Shown here: positions 13,681 to 24,971 of the stretch, one piece after another
Layout: every line of letters starts with the position of its first letter
Numbering within the stretch: the stretch's first letter is position 1
Source of the DNA: Prinsepia uniflora
Taxonomy: Eukaryota; Streptophyta; Magnoliopsida; Rosales; Rosaceae
Length of the DNA: 64,000 bases
Reading direction: 5' to 3'
NCBI GenBank assembly: GCA_032719365.1
Contig: CM064871.1
Span: 37,049,566 to 37,113,565 of the forward strand
The notes under the pieces: generated by a model
Told to the model about the DNA's origin: nothing
What the model saw: the letters and a program-made list of their open reading frames with translations, nothing else
Database searches by the model: none
Made by a program: the position numbers and the translations under genes

Positions 13681-14967
13681 GGAAACGAAAACGTCCCCTG
13701 AATGTCCTCGTCTCATTCTGCGATCGCACTTAGCCGTAACCGAGTCGAATCCAGAATCACTGCTCGTACATATGCGTTACTCACGCACCTCGTATCAACG
13801 TCACGACTGGCAATCTCATCGTCACAATCGTCACGGAAACCTGAGTCTACTCGACCTGATAAGACTCAACTACGTCCATCGATAGTAGCGTCTGACACGA
13901 CCTCGTGCAGACCTAACTATCAGACAACTCGTTTTCCAGACTATGCATCCAATGGAATCAACCGCCCGTATTACTAATTCGTATCCCTAATTTGGGATTC
14001 CATCGATAAGTACCAACCTTGGTAACCTGTCCAACCGAATTCTAACCTGTCGTAACTCGACTAAACCAATATCATCTACCAGGTCATCCATGACCTTAGT
14101 AGTACCAACAATCCATCACAACTATGGTAGCACGACAACCAACTAGGTCCAACCGATAAATACAACCTCGACTGCAGAGTGCAGTCCCATCACAAACTGA
14201 CATGACTAGACCAAACATGACATGACCAGGTCTGACATGGTCGATGATCTCAGCTCCGAGAAGTCGCCAAAGTCAACTACTCGCCAACTCAACTTTCCGA
14301 ACCATATATCCTAAGGTAGGGTTCCACGATCACACCTAGGGTCTCCTTGAACCCAACTGCAAGCTACAAACTGCAGTACAATCTACAATCTGACCGTCTA
14401 CGCGGTCTTGACATCGAAAAGACGTCAATCCAATCCTACCGTAAGTTCAATTAGGATTCCTCAAATTCGACCGCTAACTGTCATAAGTTCAACTAGAGTT
14501 CCACGAACTCGACTGCAAACTGCCAACTGCAGTACACTTCACGAATCTGGCTGCAACTGCCAAGAGCAGTAAATCCATTTAACTCAACAAAATCCGATCA
14601 TCCAAATCCAACCAACGGTTGGTCACAATTCCGAACTATCGCCAAACCGATCCCACGACATCGTGAAAGAAGATCCCAACTAATCGTCTCACGATCCAAT
14701 GCTAACGTACTGTTATGTTCATCCTTTCATAGGGTCCCACACTGTCATCCACGACAGAACTATGGCAACCCCGGCATCTAGTGCCGAACCAAGACGTTCC
14801 AAGATTCCATCCTACTAACTATCGTACGGGCATCCCAACTATCAGGTTGACCACGAACTGTAGCCCATTGAGATACCACATCCTCGACTTGCGCATCCTA
14901 CGAGCAATCATATGCTCTGATATGAGCTAGCCGAGCTGTGATAAGCCAGCCTCACTCTGATACCACC

Positions 14968-16967
14968 TGTCAGGACCCGTCCTCAATTCCCCAGGGATTA
15001 ACGAGGAACGACCCTGATCCCGTCTAACATGGAGTGTCAGACAAGGGAAATTTCCGACCTTTGCCCTCTCGGGCTATCAGAGTACTCCAGGATCCGGAGG
15101 AGGTATGTGATATCTCGGTCTCTACTACAGTCTGCATCGTATCCAACCTGAAGGGTATTAAAAACAGAAAGACTGTGAGTGGACAAAAAATAAAGAGTTT
15201 ATAAAAACATATTTCATAAAGATCTTTATACCCTTCACTAAAAAAGCATGCATGCATAGTAAAACCATTTATCCAATCACATATGTTTAAACAACCATAA
15301 TTAGGGTCTAAGCCCCAAGTTACATAAATACAAGTCACACGGGCTCCTGCCCAAAACCATTTACAGAAAACCATAACATAGGGAACGTATGTGGGATCTC
15401 AGCCCAAATCCGTTTATCATCATAATATAATAACATTCATAATCCATATAAAACATTTATGCATGCATCACAGTTTAGAAATCAAGGTCCACTCACACAC
15501 CGTCCGTAGCCGCGCCTCGATACGCGTGCCATAATCGTCTCCCGGGTCAATCGTCGCCACCGGGATTCCCAAACCTGTCCAAATTCATTTAGAGGGTTAC
15601 TAATAGCCTCATTAACCTCTCATTGAAGTCCCATAATTTTCCCGATTTTATTACTATTTTTAAAACTGATCCTAAACCTTCGGACCCCCTGAAACCTATC
15701 GAAACGATGTCCGATTAACACGAAACCAGTCCCAAAATGTTCGTTACTTCAAATAGATGAAATAACATATTGGACACTTCCCCAAATTCCTTGCCACGTG
15801 CCGTCATGCGCCGAAGGACTGCCCTGCACGTGGGCCTCACGCGCTGGGACACGGTTCATCTTCTTCAGCGATCGAAGCAGTCCAGACCAGCCGGTTCGGT
15901 TTTGTTCAGCAACTGGACCGGCGTGACCGGTCTAGGCCCCTACAACCCTTAGTTTTCGTCCGTTTTCCTCCAATCCAATCCCTAAATTCCTATTTCCAAG
16001 TTTCCTATCCATTCCAATTAACAAAACTACCTAAAACCACCTAAAACCCGTGATTCCAAAATGAACCTCACAGCCAAATTTTTCCATTTTCTTCCCACGG
16101 CTTCTCAGCCGTCAAACCACCTCAAAAGCCTCTTAAAACCTCCCTAGCAGTATACTAATCAAGTCCTAATCAACCAAAACTAACCATAACAACAAAATCA
16201 ATTTTAAATGGGATTTGGACCTTACCGGGTACCCTCTCGGGTTTGTGGTTTCAGCCGTGCACGCCGGCGTCACCTGGCTGGCCGCCATCCTCCACAATCC
16301 TCTCATCACTCACTAGTCTCTCCAGTAAACATCTGGGTTCAAGGGTTTAGTGTTTGGGGTGAAGGGTGTATCCGTTTTGAGATGGGAAGAATGATCGATG
16401 AAAATGCAAAGGGAAGGAGATGCATGAATGTAAAGGAAGGGCCAGTTGGTGGGTGACACTTGTCACTCATCCATTGGGCAGGGATTAAATATATGGGGCC
16501 CACTAGAATCCAAAAGTCACTTGTCTCGTAATTCGTGCAATAGTACCCTTAAACTTTAGTGAACCGTAACTTTGCCGTCGAACGTCCGAATTCGACGTGC
16601 CGCCTGTCTACGTATTCATATCGTCCAGATCTACGTAACAGTCTTCGGCCCTAGGCCATCGGACCTCCTGGTCAAAAAGTCAACATTTGCCCCTTTTTAA
16701 CCATAATTACCAAAATGCCCTTAAACTTCCGAACGTCATAACTTCCTCCTCGAACGTCGGAATTAAACGTGCCACCTGGCTATGAACTCGTGACATCACG
16801 AACTACGTCACGGTCATCGGTCAAAGTCCATTTGACCGTCCGATCAAAAAGTCAACATTTTGCCACGGCTAGGGGCAAAATGGTCATTTTACATCGTTCG
16901 TCCGATTTCGCCTAGCTAATCACTGATTAACCTCACTAATCATGATTAGTCACTAATCTAATCTAGG
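14968..16967 (-). repeat. 5' LTR of the minus-strand element, terminus missing
   Basis: Nearly the same as 4468-6487 throughout. It begins TGTCAGGACCC at 14968, next to the primer binding site, and stops at CTAATCTAGG where the partner continues AATTTGGGACGGG; about 20 bases of its outer end are missing. CTGTGAGTGGAC is at 15173-15184 and GTCCACTCACAC at 15487-15498. Confidence 0.85.
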
Positions 16968-17439
16968 TAAGTCGCCTTATATGCCGTCATAAATGGCGAT
17001 CAGATCGTCATCAATAGTAGCCGAATACCACCATTATTTGCCTAAATCCATGGTTTACAAAAAACTTCTTTTCTCAACCAAAAATTATGATAGAGTAGTC
17101 TCAATCTAGCTACTCAATCCTAAGAATCCAAATTTGTAGTCAAAAGTAAGATATCTAACCGGTGGTGGCTGGAAACAGCCTCGCAAGTGGCGAGAATCCT
17201 TTTTTCCCTTCATCGCGTACGATGGTCAATGAGGTTGATGGTTGGTACAGTTGGGTTCGCAAGTAAGAGAAAAAAAGATGATGGTGAAAGCGGAGGTTAG
17301 GTCACTGATAATCGAAAGTGATGGTTATGGTGGTGTCTGTCAATTCTTGGCTAAGAGAATTGCAAAAGGGGAGAAAAAAAAAGGTTACTGCTAATCGTGG
17401 GAGAAAAGAGACTTTTGTATTTATAATTTTGTACTTTTC

Positions 17440-17746
17440 GGAAATTACCAATACATCCTGACTATTTTACACCTGTAACTTTTTCGTACGTACTCCAATG
17501 TTTAAGTGCCGCCTTCCTACGTACTCATGAATTTGAAAGCTATGTACAAGCACTAGAAGACCACTAAAAGTATCCTCAACCAAAAAGTGAATCTCGATCA
17601 CTCCCAATTCTTAAAGGCTAAATCGCCATTTTGTAAATTAACTTCTAACCACAGTCAATTATTGTATGATTAGTCTAACCAGAGACTACCAATTATTTAA
17701 TTATTTAAATTTTTCTAATTTTACTTTTCGAGCACGGGTTGTAACA
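17440..17746 (-). mobile_element. Degraded LTR remnant
   Basis: The region has the order seen at LTR starts read in reverse: a GTGCCGCCTTCCTACGTACTC stretch, an AAAAAGTGAA stretch, a TAATT-rich run, and an end GAGCACGGGTTGTAACA at 17746. It is much more diverged than the other LTRs, so it is an older insertion. The left limit cannot be set; sequence back to about 17000 may belong to it. Confidence 0.45.
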
Positions 17747-18410
17747 ATATGTTCTTAATTTTGGGATTGTGGATGATAGTTGTAGTTTTTGGTACCAACA
17801 AATTTATTTATTTAAATATTTTTGCATTGTATATGATAAGGATCAATGAGGGAAAGAAAGAAAAGGGCAATCGTAGATCGGTGGAGAAGTTGATGTTTAA
17901 GATGGAGCGTTGGGCACATGGACTGGGTGGTTGGCTGGTGGTTGTATTAGGCAGTCGGGGAATTCAACATGTAAAGTTAAAAACTGATAAATCAAATAAA
18001 ATAATTCAGAATCGATAGAAAATTGTATTATAAATATGATAAAACCTATCACAGTTTGACTGAAATCATATGAAATAAAGAGGAATCAATTAAAACTCAC
18101 TACAATTCTAAATTATTTAAAACACAATAAAATCTATTAAAATCCATTGCAATTTATGTCGATGAGTGTGGAGAGAGCACAAGAGTGAAGAATGAAGCTG
18201 ACTCCATATTGTCAATTTTGTATATTTTATGTGGTTAATGAGTATTTATTTAAAGGATATTTTGGTCCTTTAAGGTTAGATAATTTAGAATATATTAGAA
18301 TTCAAGTTTAGGTTGAAAATAGATTGATGCTTTGAAAATTGGATTATTTGAGCCAATTACCCAAATTTTTCGATAATAGCTTATTTATGGAAGGTTGTTT
18401 TTTTTTTTTT
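17747..18410. other. AT-rich intergenic stretch
   Basis: AT-rich DNA with no recognised gene. A 90-codon open frame at 17749-18018 has low-complexity composition, no recognised domain and no splice context, and is not annotated as a gene. Confidence 0.4.
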
Positions 18411-19029
18411 AATTGTAGATGCACTAGGAATACAATAACGTGTCACAAAATACACCAAAAACGACAAAAATTCGCTTCGCTTTACTTTACATCAAGAATT
18501 AATGCAACGTTAAGTTTGTTGTACTATTTAACTAATGTCGTCTTTGATACCGTTAAAAACATTGTTTCTTCCGTCTCATATGTTAATTTCATCTTCTTCC
18601 TCCCTACTTTCTCACACACACATACACATCTTCACCCACCATTTTTGTTTCTCAATCATTCTTTTTCTCTCAGATGAAATTTAACAATAATGAACAAGCA
18701 AGTAAAAATTTACATCATAATTGCCTCAATAAAAAAACTAGAAAATTCAATGGTGGATTGAATAAAAAATGTTCCAAAAATATGAATCTTGAATAAAAAC
18801 CCCATGAATAATCTTTGAGTTTCCTCATGCTTACCGAATAGAAACTTCTACTATTCTTCGGTCGGCGATCATCGACCTCCGAACCTCATCACATCATCAC
18901 ATCTGCATTCATTAATCATTGATCTCACCTATCTCTCTCTGCCTTCATCCGGCGTTCTCTGACCACCAATCAATCTTCATAAGCCCCTCTCAGTCAACAT
19001 CCCTGTCATAGATGGAGAAAGTAAGCATA

Positions 19030-19246
19030 CAGAAAATTGTTTGTGGTCAGGCCACGCCGATTTTTTAAATTTCTTGATGGCGATGCAAGGAAAATTATTT
19101 TGGGTCTGGAGGTGAACCCTATAGACGACATTGGGGGCTTTCTCTATGATCTCGGAGATGATGAAGTCGGAGCTGAAGTTACTAGTGGCACATGTCAAGT
19201 CGGCGGGCTAGAACTCCCTGAATCCCCGCACTTCTCCGCCGGCCTC
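19030..19246 (-). pseudogene. Captured fragment of a BSK-type receptor-like cytoplasmic kinase
   Basis: The minus-strand translation begins EAGGEVRGFREF, then a TAG stop, then PADLTCATSNFSSDFIISE, EKAPNVVYR, IAIKKFKKSAWPDHKQF. This fits the start of the kinase domain of brassinosteroid-signalling kinases (BSK family), where a GFREF-x-LADL-ATNNFSSD segment leads to GEKAPNVVYKG and an AVK-RF-SAWPD segment. The lysine of the AIKK motif would be the ATP-anchoring lysine. Only about 70 codons remain, with an in-frame stop and no C-lobe, so it cannot make a kinase. It lies between the inverted arms of the DNA element. An open frame on the opposite strand (19037-19435) is its shadow. Confidence 0.65.
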
Positions 19247-19471
19247 AGATCGCTTGTACACCTCAAGAACGTTAATGAAAAGTGTGTTGAAGGCTGTGTT
19301 GTTGAAGGTGGTCTTGCGGTGGTGCTGGTGTCAGCGTCTTTGTATAAAGGACGACCCGCAGCACCCCATAGCTCGGTCACTGAGTTGGCTCAATGCCAAC
19401 CTCTGCTAGCTCTTTTGTTTAAATCATGTATCTAGATGTGTAATACTAAATAAAGAGGAAAGAATCAGGCC

Positions 19472-19473
<2 letters not shown>

Positions 19474-19507
<34 letters not shown>
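19474..19507. repeat. (GA)n microsatellite
   Basis: About 17 uninterrupted GA units, inside the centre of the long-TIR element. Confidence 0.95.
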
Positions 19508-19512
<5 letters not shown>

Positions 19513-20159
19513 GAAGTTATGCAATAAGCTTCAGAATAGAGAGAATAGTGAGAGAGGAAAAGATGTACGCTGGTCAATAATGTTGTGCAGATTTTTGGAA
19601 GATTATTCATGGGTTTTTTTTATTCAAGATACAGATTTTTGGAAGATTTTTTATTCAATCCACCATTAAATTCTCTGGGTTTTTTTATTGAGGCAATTAT
19701 GATATGGACTTTTATTGATTGCTCGTTATTGTTAAATTTAATTTGAGAGAGAGTGATTGAGTAACAAAAATAGGGGGTGAAGATGTATATGTATGAGAAA
19801 AGAGGGATGAAGAAAATGAAGATTAACATAGGGACATTTAAGGAAAGAAATGGTGTAAAAAACATTAGTTAAATGGTGCATCAGATATTACATCATTGCT
19901 CTTGCAAAGTGGAACGAGTTTATATTTTTAGTGTATTTTGAGATATGGTGGTGTGTTTCTAGTGCATCCATAGTAAATTGATGAAAATGAAATTACTTGG
20001 ATTAATCAGATAAAAAAAATTACTTGGATTGATTTAGGAACTTCCAAAATGCGACATAATATGCCTTGGAAGTACCTACCACGCTCCCACACAGCCAACT
20101 GCCCCACGTATGACGACACGTAGCGGAAAATGCCGAACTCGACGCTCAATAGCCATTGA

Positions 20160-21010
20160 TGAAAATATCAACACTATCGCCGATATATCGGTTTTTTTAG
20201 CCAGCGGTATGTAAGAGGAGGAGGAGGGGGGGTTAAGCTCATAGATATCCTTATTTCACTAAAACAAACAAGATATGGCCAAATTTAATGAAAATAGGAC
20301 GTAAAACCATTGATTTCCAGTCGGGTCATGCCTTTGGGTCAAAAACCCGAATCGTAGACCCGCGGGGAGGAAGAAGATGACTATTAGATGTTAGTATGTT
20401 TACTTTATATATTATTTGGTTGCTTATATTTTCAATTAGACTTGCTTAGCCGAGTTGGTTGTGTCTTTGCCTAAAAACCTGAGGGTCTTGTGTTCGACCC
20501 CCAAGATGCACACTGTTGAGTTTTTTTTTTTCATTTTTTCCCAAATTTTCAACTATATTTGTCCTTTTTTTCAATTTTAAATATATCAATTCTTTCCAAT
20601 TTTTAAACAAAGATTGACACTATTTTTTCATCCTTTTTTTTTCCAATTTTAAATATATTTACTCATTTTATAATTTTTCTTCCATTGCAATTTTTTTATG
20701 TTTATTGTTATGTTTTTAATTATATTAATATTCAATTATAGTAATTCACTTCAATTTAATTTATGTTTATGTTTAAAATTTTATATTATTAGTTATCGGC
20801 AGAATCCTATTGTATCATATTATTCATCATATATTTATTATATCACCGTCATTTATAGTTTTTATTAGTCATATATAACCATAATTAGATACTTGAGTTT
20901 TTCCCAAAATTTTATTCCAAATTTTCAAGATCGAATTTCCTATCGATATTTACGGCGAGATAGCTGTAAATTTGACTACGTATATATCCGTCGATATTGA
21001 TATTTTCGTA
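20160..21010. mobile_element. Possible TIR element (MITE-like) upstream of the lyase gene
   Basis: GAAAATATCAACACTATCGC followed by GATATATCGG at 20160-20190 is matched by the reverse complement near 20975-21008 (GAAAATATCAATATCGACGG, then ATATACG). The arms are short and imperfect, and no target duplication is clear. The interior is AT-rich with no ORF and holds a tRNA-like box. If real, the element ends about 225 bp before the lyase start codon. Confidence 0.35.
20441..20515 (+). repeat. tRNA-like head of a SINE or tRNA pseudogene
   Basis: TAGCCGAGTTGG (20447-20458) fits a Pol III A box and GTTCGACCC (20492-20500) a B box, 33 bases apart. A T run follows (20521-20531), which could end Pol III transcription. 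The sequence does not fold into a clean cloverleaf with a readable anticodon, so it is not called as a tRNA gene. Confidence 0.5.
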
Positions 21011-21234
21011 GTTGTTTTTCACGACTCCTCTGGCACGTGAAAAACCTGAACCATTCCGGCGCGTGTGGCTTCACCAATCTAATCCAAATATCGCTACACT
21101 CATCAGCCGCGCCTGCCAACCAACTGTAAACTACCATCCCGATAAAACTTCATTTCCTACGCCGCTAGACTCGATAAGACCCGACGCGATCCGACCCGAT
21201 CCGACTCGACTCCTTTGGCTCCGTCAACAACCAA

Positions 21235-23861
21235 ATGGCTCGGAAGAAGATCAGAGAATACGACTCAAAGAGACTGCTCAAACAACACTTAAAACGTCTC
21301 GCGGGAATTGACCTCCAGATCAACTCAGCTCAGGTGACTGAGTCGACGGACATCGCCGAATTGGCGAACACGGAGACATGGTTGTCGTCGACGAGGCTTG
21401 TGGTGAAGCCTGACATGTTGTTTGGGAAGCGGGGAAAGAGTGGCCTTGTGGCTCTCAATTTGGATATGGCTCAGGTTGCCCATTTTGTTAACCAGCGTCT
21501 TGGTAAGGAGGTAGCTATCTATCCGACTTTATCTAATTCTGATAATTTCTTTTAAACCCAAGCTCTTCAAGATTGAATTAATAGATGTTTTGTTTGATGG
21601 GGTTTTTTGTGAGTTTGAAACAGGTTGAGATGGGAGGCTGTAAGGCACCGATATCAACTTTTATAGTGGAGCCATTCATGCCTCATGATCAAGAATTTTA
21701 CCTTTCGATTGTATCTGAAAGGCTTGGATCCACCTTGAGCTTTTCAGAGTGTGGTGGTATCGAAATTGAGGAGAACTGGGACAAGGTAGTGTAAATTAGT
21801 GTGGTCATTTGTTTTCTTTCGAGTGTTGGAATTAGAATGATTTTAGGTGCTAATTACTTGGTATATGTGTATTTTTATGTTTTATAGGTTAAGACTATAT
21901 TTCTTCCCACCGAGAAGTCTTTGACAAATGAGGCTTGTGCTCCACTGATTGCCACTCTGCCATTGGAGGTGTGCCTGATACTTGAATTTTTTTGTATACG
22001 TTATTTTTAAGCTTGGAATTCTGTGGTTGCAAATGTGTTAGCATGACAATAAAGATGATCAAATAGCTAAGGACTCAAGACAAGAATTTGGAATGTTAAT
22101 TGAGTGAGGAGACCAAACATAACCACCCGACTCTTTTAACTTTTAACTTCTTGTACTTTGATATAAAATTAAGATATAGTTGTCTATGAAAGTCTGTTAG
22201 TGTAAAGGGCCTTGTAGGTATATTTTTTGAATTGCTTTAGTCATGTTAGTATACCTTCTGTCTGATATTAGCATCCGATATCAACCGAACATTCTCAGTA
22301 CAATAATAATTATTATTATTATTATTATTATTATTGGTATTGGGATGTCTGCTTAATGTATTCTGTTGTTACAGGTCAGAGAGAAAATTGGGGATTTCAT
22401 AAAGGCTGTATTTGCTGTATTTCAGGGTATGCAATGTCTTACCACATTTTAGTACTGTTATTAGCTTGATATGATTTATGTACATGCTGCAGTTGCTGAG
22501 GTTATATGCATTCCTGATTTGGTTTGCAGATTTGGACTTCAGCTTCCTGGAAATGAACCCTTTTACCTTGGTTAATGGTGAACCTTATCCATTAGATATG
22601 AGGGGGGAGCTTGATGATACTGCCGCCTTCAAGAACTTCAATAAGTATGCTTCTGTGGAAGAATTTGCAATCTGCAAGTCTGTCTGTTGTAATTTACTGG
22701 TTTTGGTTTGATTTTCATCTAACAAACCTGTGTAATACTGTTCAGATGGGGTAACGTCGAGTTCCCACTGCCTTTTGGCAGAGTTTTAAGCCCTACAGAA
22801 ACATTTATTCATTCTTTGGATGAAAAGGCAAATGCCCTATCATTTTATCAAATGAAAGAGTATTTTAGGATTTATTTCAAGTTTACTGTCACTTTTATGG
22901 TGTCTTTTAAGAGGTGCTCGTATATTGCAGACAAGTGCATCCTTAAAATTCACCGTTTTGAACCCAAAAGGACGCATCTGGACCATGGTAGCTGGTGGTG
23001 GGGCAAGTGTTATTTATGCTGATACTGTGAGTAGCCTGATTTCTTTCCACCCATATGTAATTTATCTACCTGCACCAGCCAGTCCAAGTTTCTGGTCTCC
23101 CTAATTTCAATATTATGGTTTCTTTACTGAAACTAGGTTGGAGATTTGGGTTACGCGGAAGAACTCGGAAATTATGCAGAGTATAGTGGCGCTCCAAATG
23201 AGGAAGAGGTCTTGCAGTATGCAAGAGTTGTGATTGATGTAAGAAGCTCTTTGTTGAGTTGCAACCGTAACATGTAGCATGCACTAGCTGGAAATTAAAT
23301 TCTGTTGTGTTGCAGTGTGCGACTGCTGATCCAGATGGTCGTAAAAGGGCTCTTCTAATTGGAGGTGGTATAGCTAATTTCACAGATGTTGCTGCTACAT
23401 TTAATGGGATTGTTAGAGCCCTCAGTGAGAAGGTACTGCACACTCAGATTCATTTATCAAAGATTCACTTCATTTCATTTTGTATTGTTTCCTAATAGTA
23501 TCTGTTTTTGATCAATCAAGGAGTCCAAGCTAAAAGCGGCAAGGATGAATATATTCGTGAGAAGGGGTGGGCCAAACTATCAAACTGGTTTGGCAAAGAT
23601 GCGCGTTTTGGGAGAGGAACTAGGAGTTCCTCTTGAGGTAGGTGATGGAATTCCAGTTTTGACGCATTATCAGTTCTAACAAGCATCACTCAATAAGTTG
23701 CTGAAAATTGCAAGCTTCACTTTGTTTCTCAATGAGCAGCCTGATTATGAATGAACGTTTTTCCGTTTGCTTTCTTCTTAATGCAGGTTTATGGGCCTGA
23801 GGCAACAATGACTGGAATTTGCAAGCAGGCAATTGAGTGCATCATGGGTGTAGAAGCATAA
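21235..23861 (+). CDS. ACLA: ATP-citrate lyase (ATP-citrate synthase) alpha subunit, 11 coding exons
   Basis: Cytosolic enzyme subunit that, with ACLB, turns citrate, CoA and ATP into acetyl-CoA and oxaloacetate, feeding wax, sterol and flavonoid synthesis. Coding exons: 21235-21510, 21624-21785, 21888-21968, 22375-22426, 22530-22644, 22746-22827, 22931-23026, 23137-23238, 23316-23432, 23521-23637, 23787-23861. They join in frame to 424 codons plus TAA, matching the usual ~423 residues. The protein starts MARKKIREYDSKRLLKQHLK. The ATP-grasp half contains FLEMNPFTLVNGEPYPLDM (about 196-214) and the citrate-binding part GGGIANFTDVAATF (about 338-351). All introns are GT-AG except the one after exon 6, which begins GC (AAG|GCAAAT) and ends TTGCAG. 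No frameshift or stop is present, so the gene looks functional. An open frame from an ATG at 21012 overlaps the start in another frame and would be an upstream ORF if transcription begins that early. Confidence 0.97.
22302..22335. repeat. (ATT)n microsatellite in ACLA intron 3
   Basis: Run of AAT/ATT trinucleotides, about eleven units, between coding exons 3 and 4; it does not touch a splice site. Confidence 0.95.
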
Positions 23862-24322
23862 GAAAGCCTCATTTGCAGCTCTTTGTATCTGTTTTCAGGT
23901 TCGGAGTGGTTATTAATGATTCGGCCAAGAAAATGTGTGTATTGTGAGTTTGTGTTGGGAAGATGAGGCCACAGCATGGTTTCTTCAGTTTTCCAATGTT
24001 GTTTTTTTATTGTTGATGTTTTTTGTGTTGGAAATTATTGGTTGCGCTCCCTCCCATCCATCCTCTTTCTTCCACCTTTGTTCAATTGTTCCCCTTGGGG
24101 ATAATTATACAAACCTTTAGGGTGTGTTTGGATGGGGAACTTGAAACAGGGATTTGGGCTTTTACTGGAACTTAACGTTACGATAGGCGAAATGACTTGT
24201 TTGGTAATTATAGGACTTCATAAATTCCACAGAATTTTAAAGTAGACCTTTACTCTGCCAAATTATGTTTTGAAGTTCCGCCTACAGAGACGGAACTTAG
24301 AAACTTTGAGAAGGGAAAGGGC
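23862..24322. other. ACLA 3' flank
   Basis: Contains the ACLA 3' untranslated region, T-rich to about 24030. No canonical AATAAA was seen within 260 bases of the stop. GGTGTGTTTGGATGGGG at about 24121 resembles the terminus of common plant MITE or hAT-like elements, but no partner end was found. Confidence 0.4.
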
Positions 24323-24971
24323 ATGACCATGGTGCGTCACAGAGAGAAAGCGCAAGCGCAATCTCTCTGCAAATCGAGGGTCGAGATCGCCATTGCAATT
24401 GGAGTTCTTCTCAACTGTGTCTTCGCCTTGTGCTTCCCCAATGGCTTCCTTTCCCTCGCTAATCCCGCACCAATTCTCAATCGCCGCTTCGTCAAATCCA
24501 TTGCCCAGGTTGCTCCTCATCCTTTTCAATCATGGGTTCTTTTTGTTTTCCTTGGATTTCTTGCAATTTTTGGTTTTTGTACTTCTCTGGTTGAGTAATT
24601 GTTGAGTGCTTGACATTTTCTGAACTTTAATTATAGGTGATTGTTTAGTTATTTAGGAATTTGGGATTTTGAAATTTGATGAAAAATGAAGCTCGTTGAC
24701 TTGGGCTTTTGGTGCACGGACTTATGATTCAAACCCACTAAATGCGTTTGATTGGTTTGTGGGGTAATAGTATTCGTAAATCGTAAATTGACTTACCTGA
24801 CACTCTAAAAGAAATAAACGTTAAGCTCACACGAATCGAACTTACCTGGTTTGTTCGTATTCTCACTAGGAAGCTTCGGTTTCCAACATCGATTTCCGCT
24901 TCGATCTGGACTCTAGTGACCTCCACGCCTCAGGGCTCAGCTCACTGTGTCCTCAGGGACAAAACAAAGAG
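24323..24971 (+). pseudogene. Two-exon gene fragment, N-terminus like RRA arabinosyltransferases
   Basis: Exon 1 (24323-24508, 62 codons) encodes a basic head, then a hydrophobic anchor VEIAIAIGVLLNCVFALCFP followed by NGF, typical of a type II Golgi membrane protein. The order (basic head, IAIAIGVLL-CVFA-FPNGF, then a hinge) resembles plant REDUCED RESIDUAL ARABINOSE (RRA) arabinosyltransferases. A second exon (24870-24971, 34 codons, SNIDFRFDLDSSDLHASGLS) follows in phase after an AG acceptor and ends at a GT, but I do not recognise it. The catalytic domain that should follow is absent from the next kilobases, so this is a truncated copy or a gene I cannot finish. The RRA link is from general resemblance only. 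Confidence 0.4.

Larger units (their letters stand above)
4468..16967 (-). mobile_element. Minus-strand LTR retrotransposon with nested insertions
   Basis: Two closely similar LTRs in the same orientation (4468-6487 and 14968-16967) flank an internal region of about 3.9 kb once the nested solo LTR 7699-12311 is removed. The primer binding site ACTCTGATACCA (complement TGGTATCAGAGT, tRNA-iMet type, last base changed) is at 14954-14965 beside the 5' LTR. The 3' LTR is preceded, reading on the minus strand, by a GACGAAATTAATTAAGG-type tract. The LTRs look alike over long stretches, which suggests a relatively recent insertion. The 5' LTR lacks its first ~20 bases, so no target duplication can be shown. 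No intact gag or pol remains; a gag relic is near 13471-13680. Confidence 0.85.
18411..19985. mobile_element. Long-TIR DNA element, Pack-MULE-like
   Basis: Left arm 18411-18815 and right arm 19601-19985 are imperfect inverted copies of each other over about 400 bp. Shared blocks include GATGCACTAG, CAAAATACAC, TTTAACTAATG, TTAACAATAA, ATTGCCTCAATAAAAAAAC and GGTGGATTGAATAAAAAA. The 785-bp centre carries a fragment of a plant kinase gene and no transposase. Long TIRs around a captured gene piece are the hallmark of Pack-MULEs. I could not identify a 9-bp target duplication because the outer ends are blurred, so a simple inverted duplication is an alternative. Confidence 0.55.

Noticed and set aside
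17749..18018. An 89-codon open frame after the degraded LTR
   Set aside because: AT-rich composition, no domain, no splice signals and no homologous copy in the window.
19037..19435. A 132-codon plus-strand open frame
   Set aside because: It is the opposite strand of the captured BSK fragment; the minus-strand reading has the recognisable kinase motifs.
20441..20515. A functional tRNA gene
   Set aside because: A and B boxes are present, but there is no consistent acceptor stem or anticodon loop.
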